From Ideonella_A sakaiensis_A (GTDB lineage Bacteria > Pseudomonadota > Gammaproteobacteria > Burkholderiales > Burkholderiaceae_C), in contig NZ_CP182947.1 of the NCBI RefSeq assembly GCF_048320135.1, forward strand, positions 4,278,001 to 4,342,000: a stretch of DNA of 64,000 nucleotides. Reading direction: 5' to 3'. Below the pieces are notes generated by a model, which worked only from the letters and a program-made list of their open reading frames with translations, made no database searches and was not told where the DNA came from. A program made the position numbers and the translations under genes. Below, one piece after another: positions 42,197 through 53,942 of this stretch (position 1 is the first letter of the stretch; each line of letters starts with the position of its first letter).

Positions 42197-44359
42197 ATGA
42201 CTGCAGACAGCCGCTCATCCAGCCGCAGCCGATGGCCTCGCCGCCTGGCCTTTGCCGGTGGCGGCTTCGTCGCGTTGCTGCTCGCGTTCGTGCTGATATC
42301 GGAGTGGGCAGGCTGGCCCTTCCTCGCCGGGCCGATGCAGCTAGGTCTCAGCGAGGTGCTGAAACGGCCGGTGGCTTTCCGCGCGAGTGCGGGCGAGGCC
42401 GACGCCGCTGCGGCTGCCTCGGCGGTGACGTTTGCCGACGGCGAAAAAGCCGCTGGCGTCGAAATCCATCTGCTCGGCGGGATCGATGTGCGTGCGGCGC
42501 GTATCACGATCGCCGCACCCGAATGGAGCAAGGGCCCGCCGATGCTCGATGCCCACAGCGGCCACCTGAAGCTGCGTTATTCGGACCTGTGGCGGGCCTG
42601 GCGAGGCGAGCGGCTGGTGGTGCGGCTGATCAGCGCCGACCGGCTGGCTGTCGTCCTCGAGCGCGAATCGGACGGCCGTGCATCGTGGCAGTTCGGCAAG
42701 AAGGACAAGGACAAGCCCGAACGCGACAGTGGCTTGCCGCGGGTCGATGAATTGCTCGTCGCCGATGGCCGGCTGAAGCTCGACGATGCGATGCTCGACA
42801 GCCGCATCGACGCACGTTATTCATTGCTCGACGGCTCCGGACGCGTGACCCGCGATGCTGCTGCGCCGGCAAAACCGGCCGCCAGCGGCAGCGACGGTTC
42901 GGCCAACGCCGACACGCCGCCGAACGGGTTGCAGGTCAAGGCCGATGGCCGATACCGCAGTCTGCCGTTCAAGCTCGACGCCAGTTCGGACGGCGTGCTG
43001 TTTCTCACCGAAGAGGATGCGGCAGAGGCGAAGGCGCCGATCAAGGTCGATGCGACGGTCGGCCATGCGAAATTCCGTTTCGACGGGTTTGTGCGTGGAC
43101 TTGCGCAGTTGACCGAGATCGATGGCAAGTTTGCGGTGGCTGGCCGCTCGCTGGCCGCGGTCGGCGACGTGCTCGGCGTGACACTGCCGACCACCGGCGC
43201 ATTCAATACCGAGGGCAGCGTCGCCAAACGCGACGACATCTGGAATGTCAAGGTCGATTCGGCACGCATCGGCGAAAGCCGGCTGAATGCGGCGCTGCGT
43301 TACGACGCCGGCCGCGAGACGCCGTTGCTCGAAGGCAAGGTCGGCGGACCGAAGCTGCTGTTGAAGGACCTCGGTCCGGTCGTCGGCACGACGCCGGAAG
43401 TCGATATTGCCGAGCCGCGGCGCAAGGCTTCGACCGCGGCACCGGGGCGCGTCCTGCCGGCTCGCGAATTCGATCTGCCGTCGCTGCGGGCGATGGATGC
43501 GAATGTCGCGCTCGACTTCCAGCAGCTCAATCTGAATACGCCCCGGCTGGAGCCGCTGCAGCCGATGCGCGCCCACCTGGTGCTGCAGGACGCGGTGTTG
43601 ACGATCAAGGACATCGTTGCGAAAACCTCGTCGGGCAGCGTGACCGGCACGCTCAGGCTCGACGGGCGCAAGGACATCGCATTGTGGAAGGCCGACCTGA
43701 AGTGGCAGGATATCCTGCTGCAGCAGTGGCTGAAGCTGGCTCGCGCAGATGGCGCGCCGCCGTATATTTCCGGCACGCTCGATGGTCAGCTCGACCTGGC
43801 CGGCCGTGGCCGCTCGACCGCCGAGATCCTCGGCAGCCTCGACGGCCGGATGCGCACGCGAGTCCGCAACGGCACGGTCTCGCACCTGCTGGTCGAGGGG
43901 GCCGGCATCGATCTGGCGCAGGCACTCGGCGTCTGGATCAAGGGTGACGAGTCGCTGCGCATGAGCTGCGCGCTCGCCGACATGAATGTCAAGAATGGCC
44001 TGATGCGGCCCGACATCTTCGTCATCGATACCCGCGATTCCATCATCTGGGTCGATGGTTCGGTGTCGCTCGTCGACGAGTCGCTCGACCTGCGTGCGGT
44101 GACGTCGCCGAAGGATTTCAGCCTGCTGTCGCTGCGCACGCCGATTCACGTGAAGGGCACGCTGGGCTCACCCGATATATCGCTGGCAACAAAACCGCTG
44201 GCCGGCAAGGTGATTGCGGCCGGCCTGCTGTCGATGCTCAATCCGCTGGCGGCGCTGATCCCGCTGATCGATACCGGCGCTGCCGACGACAAGGCCGAAG
44301 GCTGCGCGGCGCTCGCCGCCAGATCGGCCGAATTGCGCAAACAGGCCAACCGTTCGTGA
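42197..44359 (+). CDS. AsmA-family protein
   Basis: A 720-residue protein with one N-terminal membrane helix (LAFAGGGFVALLLAFVLISE) and a very long periplasmic part rich in short beta strands. Diagnostic segments are VDELLVADGRLKLDDAML near the middle, LRLDGRKDIALWKADLKWQ and the C-terminal SVSLVDESLDLRAVTSPKDFSLLSLRTPIHVKGTLGSPDIS (cited here only by its first and last residues, about 43 residues from nt 44064). AsmA-like proteins bridge the envelope and are tied to phospholipid transport and outer-membrane assembly. An isolated gene, divergent from the two-component unit. Confidence 0.85.
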   Translation: MTADSRSSSRSRWPRRLAFAGGGFVALLLAFVLISEWAGWPFLAGPMQLGLSEVLKRPVAFRASAGEADAAAAASAVTFADGEKAAGVEIHLLGGIDVRAARITIAAPEWSKGPPMLDAHSGHLKLRYSDLWRAWRGERLVVRLISADRLAVVLERESDGRASWQFGKKDKDKPERDSGLPRVDELLVADGRLKLDDAMLDSRIDARYSLLDGSGRVTRDAAAPAKPAASGSDGSANADTPPNGLQVKADGRYRSLPFKLDASSDGVLFLTEEDAAEAKAPIKVDATVGHAKFRFDGFVRGLAQLTEIDGKFAVAGRSLAAVGDVLGVTLPTTGAFNTEGSVAKRDDIWNVKVDSARIGESRLNAALRYDAGRETPLLEGKVGGPKLLLKDLGPVVGTTPEVDIAEPRRKASTAAPGRVLPAREFDLPSLRAMDANVALDFQQLNLNTPRLEPLQPMRAHLVLQDAVLTIKDIVAKTSSGSVTGTLRLDGRKDIALWKADLKWQDILLQQWLKLARADGAPPYISGTLDGQLDLAGRGRSTAEILGSLDGRMRTRVRNGTVSHLLVEGAGIDLAQALGVWIKGDESLRMSCALADMNVKNGLMRPDIFVIDTRDSIIWVDGSVSLVDESLDLRAVTSPKDFSLLSLRTPIHVKGTLGSPDISLATKPLAGKVIAAGLLSMLNPLAALIPLIDTGAADDKAEGCAALAARSAELRKQANRS

Positions 44360-44425
44360 CCGGTTGATGTCCCAAAGTTACACCCGCTTCCGGCGCCGTT
44401 GTAACCGCAGTGCCGGAAAGTTCGG

Positions 44426-44454
44426 TTGACGATGTAATAAAGTTACATCAGAAT
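44426..44454 (+). promoter_or_regulatory. edd promoter with embedded HexR-like operator
   Basis: A -35 box TTGACG (44426-44431) and a -10 box CAGAAT (44449-44454) are separated by 17 bp. The spacer is almost entirely the inverted repeat GATGTAATAAAGTTACATC (44431-44449), arms GATGTAA/TTACATC. It closely resembles the HexR consensus TGTAAT-N3-ATTACA used by proteobacteria to control zwf, edd and eda. Half-site-like AGTTACAC and GTTGTAAC occur upstream at 44376-44383 and 44398-44405. A repressor bound here would block RNA polymerase directly. Confidence 0.65.
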
Positions 44455-44494
44455 GGAGGGCCCTGTTGCAGCCGCGGCGCCTGCCGATCCGACC

Positions 44495-46336
44495 ATGAAC
44501 CCGACCGTCCAGCGCGTCACCGAGCGAATCCAGCAGCGCAGTGCGGCGCTGCGCAGCGCCTATCTGGCGCGCGTCGACGCAACGATCAAGCGGCCGCGCG
44601 GGCCTGAGCGGATGGGCTGCGCAAACGTCGCACACGCGTTTGCTGCGCTGCCCGGCAGCGACAAGTTCAAGGTGGTGGCGGAAAAGGCGCCGCACATCGG
44701 CGTCGTTACCGCCTACAACGACATGTTGTCGGCACACCAGCCGTATGAATCCTTTCCGCAGGTAATCCGCGACCAGGCGCGCCGGCTCGGCGCGACGGTG
44801 CAGGTGGCCGGCGGCGTGCCCGCGATGTGCGACGGTGTCACGCAGGGCCTGCCGGGGATGGAGCTGAGCCTGTTCTCGCGCGACACGATCGCGATGGGCA
44901 CGGCGGTCGCCTTGACCCACGACGTCTTCGATGCCGCGCTGCTGCTCGGCGTGTGCGACAAGATCGTTCCCGGCCTGTTGATCGGCGCGCTGCATTTCGG
45001 CCACCTGCCGTGTGTCTTCGTGCCGGCCGGGCCGATGAGCACCGGCCTGTCGAACAATGCGAAATCGAAGGTCCGCGAGCAGTATGCGCAGGGCCAGGTC
45101 GGCCGGGCCGAACTGCTCGAAGCCGAATCGGCGGCCTACCACGGCCCGGGCACCTGCACCTTCTACGGCACCGCGAACAGCAACCAGATGCTGCTCGAGG
45201 CGATGGGCCTGCATGTGCCGGGCGCGGCCTTTGTCCACCCCCACGATCAGCTGCGCGAGGGCCTGACGCGCGAGGCGGTCAGGCTGTCGGTCGAGATGGC
45301 GAGCGCGCGGCCGGACGGCGCGCGCTTCACGCCGATCGGTCGAATGGTCGATGAGCGCGTGATCGTCAATGCGATGGTCGCGTTGCTGGCCACCGGTGGC
45401 TCGACGAATCACCTGATCCACTGGGTCGCGGTGGCACGTGCGGCCGGCATCCAGATCGACTGGAGCGATTTCTCCGAGCTGTCGCATGTCACGCCGCTGC
45501 TGGCGCGCGTTTATCCGAACGGCAGCGCCGATGTCAACCAGTTCCAGGCCGCCGGCGGACCGGGCTTCGTGATCCGCGAACTGCTCGATGCCGGCTTCAT
45601 GCACGACGATGTGCCGACCGTTTGCGGCCGCGGCCTGCGCGCCCATGGCGAACTGCCGCGGCTCGATCCGGCCTCTGGCGAGGAAACACGGATCAACTGG
45701 TCGGCGCTGCCGGCGCAAAGCGGCGACGAATCGGTCGTGCGCAAGGCCGCTGCGCCATTCAGCCCGCATGGCGGCTTGCAGCTGCTGACCGGCAACCTCG
45801 GACGCGCGGTGATCAAGGTGTCGTCGGTGCCCGACGACCGCCATGTGATCGAAGCGCCGGCGCTGCTGTTCGACACCCAGGAAGCGCTGTTGCAGGCCTT
45901 CAAGGATGGCAAACTCGAACGCGATTTTGTTGCGGTGGTCCGCTTCCAGGGGCCGCGTGCAAACGGCATGCCCGAGCTGCACAAGCTGACGCCGCCACTG
46001 GCGGTATTGCAGGGCAGGGGGTTTCGCGTCGCGCTGGTCACCGACGGCAGGATGAGCGGCGCATCGGGCAAGGTGCCGGCTGCCATCCATGTCAGTCCCG
46101 AGGTGCTCGCCGGCGGTCCGCTCGGCAAGCTGCGCGACGGCGACCTGATCCGGCTCGATGCGCCGGCCGGCAGACTCGAAGCGCTGGTCGATGCCACCGA
46201 ATGGGACAGCCGCGAGCAGGCGCAGCTGCCCGCAGAATTGAGCGAGACGAATGCGCACGGCCTCGGCCGCGATCTGTTCGGCGGCATGCGCCGCAATGTG
46301 CTGACCGCCGAAGAGGGCGCGATCACCTGGCTGTGA
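44495..46336 (+). CDS. edd: 6-phosphogluconate dehydratase
   Basis: A 613-residue Fe-S dehydratase that converts 6-phosphogluconate to 2-keto-3-deoxy-6-phosphogluconate in the Entner-Doudoroff pathway. Cluster-ligand Cys occur in GVPAMCDGVTQG, and the core segments GVVTAYNDMLSAHQPYESFP, GVCDKIVPGLLIGALHFG and TDGRMSGASGKVPAAIH are present. The ATG at 44495 (MNPTVQRVTERI) was chosen over one at 44453, because the latter falls inside the -10 box and family proteins begin here. The eda gene follows after 55 bp in the same orientation. Confidence 0.93.
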   Translation: MNPTVQRVTERIQQRSAALRSAYLARVDATIKRPRGPERMGCANVAHAFAALPGSDKFKVVAEKAPHIGVVTAYNDMLSAHQPYESFPQVIRDQARRLGATVQVAGGVPAMCDGVTQGLPGMELSLFSRDTIAMGTAVALTHDVFDAALLLGVCDKIVPGLLIGALHFGHLPCVFVPAGPMSTGLSNNAKSKVREQYAQGQVGRAELLEAESAAYHGPGTCTFYGTANSNQMLLEAMGLHVPGAAFVHPHDQLREGLTREAVRLSVEMASARPDGARFTPIGRMVDERVIVNAMVALLATGGSTNHLIHWVAVARAAGIQIDWSDFSELSHVTPLLARVYPNGSADVNQFQAAGGPGFVIRELLDAGFMHDDVPTVCGRGLRAHGELPRLDPASGEETRINWSALPAQSGDESVVRKAAAPFSPHGGLQLLTGNLGRAVIKVSSVPDDRHVIEAPALLFDTQEALLQAFKDGKLERDFVAVVRFQGPRANGMPELHKLTPPLAVLQGRGFRVALVTDGRMSGASGKVPAAIHVSPEVLAGGPLGKLRDGDLIRLDAPAGRLEALVDATEWDSREQAQLPAELSETNAHGLGRDLFGGMRRNVLTAEEGAITWL

Positions 46337-46391
46337 TGCCGTATACGATGCGTCGGACCCGGCTCTCCCTCAAATCCTGCAAGGAAGACGA

Positions 46392-47021
46392 ATGAAAACC
46401 CTGTCGTTGGCGGATCATGGACCGGTGATTCCGGTGATCGTGCTGCATGCGGTCGAGGATGCCGTGCCGCTCGCCGAGGCTTTGGTCGCCGGCGGCGTCA
46501 AGGTGCTCGAGATCACATTGCGCACGCCGGTGGCGATGAAATGCATCGAGGCGATCGCCGGCACGGTGCCCGATGCGATCGTCGGCGCAGGCACGGTGCG
46601 CAATGCCACCGAGGCGCGGGCCGCGCTGAATGCCGGCTGCCGCTTTGCCGTCAGCCCCGGTTATACGAGCGAGATCGGCACCGCCTGCCGCAACATCGGC
46701 CTGCCGTTGCTGCCCGGTGTCGCAACCGCCAGCGAGATCATGACCGCGCAGGACGACGGCATGCAGTTTCTGAAATTTTTCCCGGCCACCGCGGCCGGCG
46801 GGTTGCCGATGCTGAAAGCGTGGGCCGGCCCGTTCCAGGACGTGATGTTTTGCCCGACCGGCGGCATCACCGTGAAAACCGCGCCCGAGTTTCTTGCGCT
46901 GCCGAACGTCAAGGTCTGCGGCGGCTCATGGCTGACGCCGGCCGAACTGGTCGAGGCCCGGGATTGGAAAGCGATCACCCGGCTTGCGCAGGAGGCGAGC
47001 CAGCTGCGGCCGGCAGGTTGA
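46392..47021 (+). CDS. eda: 2-keto-3-deoxy-6-phosphogluconate (KDPG) aldolase
   Basis: A 209-residue class I aldolase splitting KDPG into pyruvate and glyceraldehyde 3-phosphate. The base Glu is in VLEITLRTP, the Schiff-base Lys in QFLKFFPATAAGG, and phosphate-binding residues in FCPTGGIT and VCGGSWLTP. It follows edd, with AAGGAAG ahead of the ATG, so both are probably expressed from the HexR-like promoter. Convergent with the VOC gene. Confidence 0.94.
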   Translation: MKTLSLADHGPVIPVIVLHAVEDAVPLAEALVAGGVKVLEITLRTPVAMKCIEAIAGTVPDAIVGAGTVRNATEARAALNAGCRFAVSPGYTSEIGTACRNIGLPLLPGVATASEIMTAQDDGMQFLKFFPATAAGGLPMLKAWAGPFQDVMFCPTGGITVKTAPEFLALPNVKVCGGSWLTPAELVEARDWKAITRLAQEASQLRPAG

Positions 47022-47042
47022 ACGAGCTGCCGGCTGCGCAGA

Positions 47043-47480
47043 TTACGCTGCCGGTTTCCACGGGTCGTAGCTGCCGACGTGCCAGAGGTGGCCTTCGTTG
47101 TCGCGGCAGCTGAAACCCCGACCGCCATAGTCGGCATCGTGGATCTCGACGACGATCTGCGCGCCCTGTGCCTTCGCGCTGGCATAGACGGCATCGGCGT
47201 CGGCGACGACGATATACGGGCTTTCGGTTTCGAAGCCGCCGATTTCATCGGGCTGGCGTTGCAGCATGTCGACCGGCGATTCGTCGCGCGGCACCGAACT
47301 GAGCATCAGCATGCCGCCGCCGAGCACCAGCTGCGCATGGGCGATGCCGCCGTCGTCGGAAGGGTAAACCGCCCGCCGTTCGAAGCCGAATGCTGCGCAC
47401 AGCCAGTCGATCGCAGCCGGCGCGTCGCGATAACGCAGGCAGGGGATGACCGTGGAACCGCTCGTCGCGTCGCTGGACAT
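47043..47480 (-). CDS. VOC-superfamily (glyoxalase/bleomycin-resistance-like) protein
   Basis: A 145-residue protein with the paired beta-alpha-beta-beta-beta modules of the VOC fold. Visible features are VIPCLRYRDAPAAIDWLCAAFGFE at the start (about residues 11-34), LVLGGGMLMLSS and the C-terminal FSCRDNEGHLWHVGSYDPW. The last segment is close to YdeR/PhnB-like members. Metal-binding ligands are not certain, so catalytic function is open. The gene stands alone between eda and a thioesterase gene. Confidence 0.8.
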   Translation of the reverse strand: MSSDATSGSTVIPCLRYRDAPAAIDWLCAAFGFERRAVYPSDDGGIAHAQLVLGGGMLMLSSVPRDESPVDMLQRQPDEIGGFETESPYIVVADADAVYASAKAQGAQIVVEIHDADYGGRGFSCRDNEGHLWHVGSYDPWKPAA

Positions 47481-47618
47481 GTCTGCACTCCTGTCGGCCC
47501 GTCAAGAGGGGCTTCGGCTTCATCCTAAACAATGAACCGCGACCGATGCGTCGGGGTATGCCGCAGGGTCGTCGCGATGTGCAATCCGCACTTCACGATG
47601 CGGGCTTGCACTCGATGA

Positions 47619-48188
47619 TCATTCGTTGTCGAAGATGAAGCAGGTGGTCGACGCATGGGCATAGAGCCGCCCGTCGGGGCCCTCCATCCGCGCGTGTGCG
47701 GTTGCCATCCGGCGGCCCAGGTGGATCACCTCGCCGAACGCCCGCACCAGCGGCACCGCGATCGTCAGCGGACGGGTGATGTTGATCTTCAGTTCCGCCG
47801 TCGTATACGACTTGCCGGCCGGCAGGCTGGTATGGACGGCGCAACCCACCGCCGAATCGAGCAAGGTCGCAAACCAGCCACCGTGCACCGAACCAAGCGG
47901 GTTGTAGTGCTTCAGCATCGGCCGGCCCTGGAAGACCGCGCGGCCCGGGCCGACTTCGATCAACTGGAAATCGAGCGTTTCGGCCATCGCCGGATACGGG
48001 ATCGCGCCCTCCAGCATCGCCGTCATCACCTGCAGGCCGGTTTTTCCCGCGACTTGCTCGGGTCGCGCCAGACCGGGCCCGGACAGGTTGGCCAGGATGC
48101 GCTCGGCCTCGCGTTGCCAGGCCTCGGCGACCAGCTTCGTCGGTGATGGTTCGGCCGTCGCGCGCTCGGCCAGCAGGGAATCGGTCAT
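47619..48188 (-). CDS. PaaI-type hot-dog thioesterase
   Basis: A 189-residue acyl-CoA thioesterase with the PaaI-like motif NPLGSVHGGWFATLLDSAVG, where His and Gly shape the active site and the downstream Asp is catalytic; the strand TAELKINITRPL follows. It probably acts on aromatic or medium-chain acyl-CoA. The N-terminal 60 residues are an extra helical region. A GGAGAGCGACAA precedes the ATG at 48188. A candidate operator and -10 sit about 35-47 bp upstream. Confidence 0.85.
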   Translation of the reverse strand: MTDSLLAERATAEPSPTKLVAEAWQREAERILANLSGPGLARPEQVAGKTGLQVMTAMLEGAIPYPAMAETLDFQLIEVGPGRAVFQGRPMLKHYNPLGSVHGGWFATLLDSAVGCAVHTSLPAGKSYTTAELKINITRPLTIAVPLVRAFGEVIHLGRRMATAHARMEGPDGRLYAHASTTCFIFDNE

Positions 48189-48221
48189 TTGTCGCTCTCC
48201 GATCGATTGCAGATGCAGAAA

Positions 48222-48235
48222 ATTGTATATGCAAT
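48222..48235 (-). promoter_or_regulatory. Near-palindromic operator overlapping a possible -10
   Basis: On the minus strand, ATTGCATATACAAT is a near-perfect palindrome whose right end, TACAAT, has the look of a -10 box 35-40 bp before the thioesterase ATG. It is nested in a wider repeat, GATTGCA...TGCAATC (48205-48236). Such TTGCATA-type palindromes are typical MarR-family operators. No good -35 is visible, and no cognate regulator is encoded next to it. Confidence 0.35.
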
Positions 48236-48379
48236 CAATCGACGCGATGGTCTGCGGCGGCGGCCAAAGGGCCGACGTCGAGTAGGGATTCGCCGGCGGT
48301 GGTGGCAATGGCGCCGCGTCTGCCGGACATTGGGGCCAGCGCTGCCGCTGCCAGCCGTCATTTTTTCGAGGAGCCCGCC

Positions 48380-48943
48380 ATGCCCGCATCGTTGTCACCC
48401 TCAGCCGCGACCGCCAGGTGTGTCGGTCTGCTCGCGGTTGTGCTCGGTCTGGCCGCCTGCGCTGGGACCGGCCCGACCAGGCTGGCGCCGGGCAGCAGCA
48501 GTGGCCAGGTGATGCAGGCGCTGGGTCCGCCGACCAGCGTCCATGTGCTGCCGCAGCCGTTGGCCGATCCACCGTATCTGCAGGTCGACACGACGGGCAG
48601 CGCGACGCGGCGGCTCGAATACCGCGGCGGCAGCTTTGCAACCTCGACCTACATGTTCGATTTCGATGCCAATGACCGCCTGCTGGCCAGCGCGCAGGTG
48701 CGCGGCGAGGCGCGGTTCAATGCGATCCGCAGCGGCATGGACCAGTCGCAGGTGTTGCGCACGCTCGGCCATCCGTCGACGATCTGGCACCTCGGCTTCC
48801 AGCGCCAGAATGTCTGGGCCTACCGCTTTGAAACGCCGTTCTGCCAGTGGTTCCAGGTCGGCATGGGTTATGACGGCAAGGTTGTCGACACCGCGTATGG
48901 GCCGGATCCGATGTGCGAACATCTGTTCGACGGCAAACTTTGA
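48380..48943 (+). CDS. BamE/SmpA-like outer-membrane lipoprotein
   Basis: A 187-residue lipoprotein with signal and lipobox VLGLAACAG (Cys at about residue 27). The mature part contains two copies of a SmpA/OmlA-like motif: GSSSGQVMQALGPPTSV and RSGMDQSQVLRTLGHPSTIW, each with the helix-loop-Gly-Pro turn of BamE proteins, and strands such as VWAYRFETPFCQW. It may assist outer-membrane protein assembly or anchor it. AGGAG precedes the ATG. The next gene starts 26 bp on. Confidence 0.75.
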   Translation: MPASLSPSAATARCVGLLAVVLGLAACAGTGPTRLAPGSSSGQVMQALGPPTSVHVLPQPLADPPYLQVDTTGSATRRLEYRGGSFATSTYMFDFDANDRLLASAQVRGEARFNAIRSGMDQSQVLRTLGHPSTIWHLGFQRQNVWAYRFETPFCQWFQVGMGYDGKVVDTAYGPDPMCEHLFDGKL

Positions 48944-48969
48944 ACCGGTCAACCGAGAACCGACCTCCG

Positions 48970-49353
48970 ATGCAGCATCCGCCCGATCGTTCCGCCCCCG
49001 AGGTCATCGTCCACGGCATCAGCAATTGCGACAGCGTCAAGCGCGCGCGCGGCTGGCTCGACGACAACCGCGTCGCCTACCGCTTCCACGACTTCAAGAA
49101 ACACGGCGTGCACGCCGACGATCTTGCAAACTGGATGGCCGACGTTGGCTGGGAGCGGCTGCTCAATCGCCAGGGAACGACCTGGCGCAAACTCGACGAC
49201 GGCACCCGCGACGCGGTCCAGGACGCGGCGAGCGCCGCCGAACTGATGAAATCGCAGCCGAGCGTGATCAAGCGGCCGGTCGTCCGCTGGCACGACGGCG
49301 AACTGACGGTCGGCTTCGACCCGTCGTTGTTCGCGCACCGCGCCGCCGCCTAG
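48970..49353 (+). CDS. ArsC/Spx-like thioredoxin-fold protein (YffB type)
   Basis: A 127-residue protein of the ArsC/Spx fold with the redox Cys in HGISNCDSVKRARGWLDD, the segment AYRFHDFKKHGV and the Pro-containing strand SVIKRPVVR that packs near the active site. The single Cys with no downstream partner resembles YffB rather than true arsenate reductase; glutathione-dependent activity is possible. It follows the BamE-like lipoprotein gene by 26 bp and faces acnA tail to tail with a 5-bp gap. Confidence 0.83.
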   Translation: MQHPPDRSAPEVIVHGISNCDSVKRARGWLDDNRVAYRFHDFKKHGVHADDLANWMADVGWERLLNRQGTTWRKLDDGTRDAVQDAASAAELMKSQPSVIKRPVVRWHDGELTVGFDPSLFAHRAAA

Positions 49354-49358
49354 CCGCT

Positions 49359-52151
<2,793 letters not shown>

Positions 52152-52286
52152 GCGGACTCCTTGCGTTGGTTCTCGGCGATTGTGCCTGTCAGCCTTGCTC
52201 ATTGTCGCTACCGACACCCCTGGCAGGACGATTCGCCCGCCGTGGTCGATGCGCTATCGTCGTCGCATCACGATGCAGCCGCCGCA

Positions 52287-53738
52287 ATGAGCAACTTCAG
52301 TTTCTACTGGCACGACTATGAGACCTTCGGCCGCTCGCCGCGCCGCGATCGGCCGTCGCAGTTTGCCGGCATCCGCACCGATGCCGAACTGAACGAGGTC
52401 GGTGCGCCGCGGATGATGTTCTGTCGGCCGGCGCCGGACTATCTGCCCGAACCGGAAGCCTGCCTGCTGACCGGCATCCTGCCGCAGCAATGCCTCGCCG
52501 AGGGTGTCGCCGAGCACGAATTTGCCGCGCAGATCGAGTCGGAGCTGGCCTTTCCCGGCACCGTCGGCGTCGGCTACAACAGCATCCGTTTCGATGACGA
52601 GGTGACGCGTTTCCTGTTCTGGCGCAGCCTGATCGATCCGTATGCGCGCGAGTGGCAGAACGAATGCGGCCGCTGGGACCTGCTCGACGTGTTGCGCTGC
52701 TGCCATGCGCTGCGCCCCGACGGCATCAGCTGGCCGCGCAATGAACTGGGCCAGCCGTCGTTCAAGCTCGAGCATCTGACGCAGGCGAATGGTCTTGCCC
52801 ACGATGCGGCGCACGATGCCTTGTCGGACGTGCGCGCGACGATTGCGCTGGCGCGGCTGGTCCGGCAAAACCAGCCGCGGCTGTGGGATTTCTGCCTGCG
52901 CCTGCGCAGCAAACACGAGGTGGTGCGCGAGATGAACCGCGCCCAGCAGGCCGGCGCGCCGTTCCTGCACATCTCCGGGATGTATGGCACCGAGCGCGGC
53001 TGCCTGGCGATCGTCTGGCCGCTGGCACCCCATCCGACCAATCGCAACGAGCTGATCGTCTGGGATCTGGCGTTCGATCCGAGCGAACTGTTCACGCTCG
53101 GCGTCGCCGAGATCCGCGAGCGGCTGTTCAGCCGTGCCGATGCGCTGCCGGCCGGTGTCGAGCGGCTGCCGATCAAGACCATCCACCTGAACAAGTCGCC
53201 GGTCGTGATCTCGAACCTGAAGACGCTCGGCGACGAACGCGCCGCCGACTGGGGCATCGACATCGCCGCCGCACACCGCCATGCGCAGCTGGCCGCGCAA
53301 CACGGCCCGTCGATGGCCGGCATCTGGCCGGGCGTCTTCGAGCGGGCGGTCGATCCGGCCTCGGTCATCGACATCGACGAGGACTTGTACGGTGGATTTG
53401 TCTCCAACGACGACCGCCGCGTGTTGCAGCGCATACGGGCGACCGAACCGGAGCAACTGGCCGACCGACCGCATGTTTTCGACGATCCTCGGCTCGCCGA
53501 ACTGGTCTTCCGCTACCGCGCCCGCAATTTTCCGCAGACCCTCAGCCCGGCGGAAAACCTGCGCTGGGAAAGCCACCGTGCCGATCGGCTGCACGGCGGC
53601 GCCGGCGGCGCGCAGACGCTGCAGGCCTATTTCGAGCACATCGACGAGCTCGGTGAAGCCACCGACGACGAGCGCAGCCAGCAGATCCTTGGAGATCTCG
53701 TCGAGTACGCGACCGAGATCGCGCCGGAGCACCACTGA
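52287..53738 (+). CDS. sbcB: Exodeoxyribonuclease I
   Basis: A 483-residue DEDDh-type 3'-5' single-strand DNA exonuclease. The first catalytic motif DYETFGRSPRRDRPSQFAG gives Asp and Glu, and HDALSDVRATIALARLV gives the final Asp and His region; GYNSIRFDDEVTRFLFWR is the second segment. The C-terminal SH3-like and helical extensions are present, so the length matches SbcB. The ATG at 52287 begins MSNFSFYWHDYET. It is divergent from acnA and not metabolically related to its neighbours. Confidence 0.92.
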   Translation: MSNFSFYWHDYETFGRSPRRDRPSQFAGIRTDAELNEVGAPRMMFCRPAPDYLPEPEACLLTGILPQQCLAEGVAEHEFAAQIESELAFPGTVGVGYNSIRFDDEVTRFLFWRSLIDPYAREWQNECGRWDLLDVLRCCHALRPDGISWPRNELGQPSFKLEHLTQANGLAHDAAHDALSDVRATIALARLVRQNQPRLWDFCLRLRSKHEVVREMNRAQQAGAPFLHISGMYGTERGCLAIVWPLAPHPTNRNELIVWDLAFDPSELFTLGVAEIRERLFSRADALPAGVERLPIKTIHLNKSPVVISNLKTLGDERAADWGIDIAAAHRHAQLAAQHGPSMAGIWPGVFERAVDPASVIDIDEDLYGGFVSNDDRRVLQRIRATEPEQLADRPHVFDDPRLAELVFRYRARNFPQTLSPAENLRWESHRADRLHGGAGGAQTLQAYFEHIDELGEATDDERSQQILGDLVEYATEIAPEHH

Positions 53739-53740
53739 GG

Positions 53741-53858
53741 CGCACCGCAATGGGTTGATCCGCGAGGCTGGCTCCACCGCGGTGCATCGAACGCCTTGCC
53801 ACAGTGCATTCGCGGCGCGGGCTCCGGAGCTGCCATCGATGGTGCGCCTGATGCACCA
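53741..53858 (+). promoter_or_regulatory. NtrC-like box cluster upstream of the ammonium transporter gene
   Basis: Three imperfect dyads resemble NtrC sites (TGCACC-N5-GGTGCA): CGCACC-GCAAT-GGGTTG at 53741-53757, the palindrome CACCGCGGTG followed by CAT at 53775-53787, and TGGTGC-N7-GCACCA at 53840-53858. They lie upstream of a sigma-54-type promoter, the expected layout for nitrogen control. The spacing and base identities are only partial matches. Confidence 0.4.
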
Positions 53859-53861
53859 GTC

Positions 53862-53877
53862 TGGAACGAATGTTGCT
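53862..53877 (+). promoter_or_regulatory. Sigma-54 (RpoN) type promoter of the ammonium transporter gene
   Basis: TGGAAC-GAATG-TTGCT matches the sigma-54 consensus TGGCAC-N5-TTGCW with one mismatch, and the key GG and GC dinucleotides are exactly 10 bp apart. Transcription would begin near 53888, leaving a 55-nt leader before the ATG at 53943. This fits nitrogen-limited expression. Confidence 0.75.
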
Positions 53878-53942
53878 TTGCGCTGCCGTCTGCCGTCTGA
53901 ATCGGTGCGCCGTGCACCGAGGCGGCGCGTTGTGGAGCTTTC

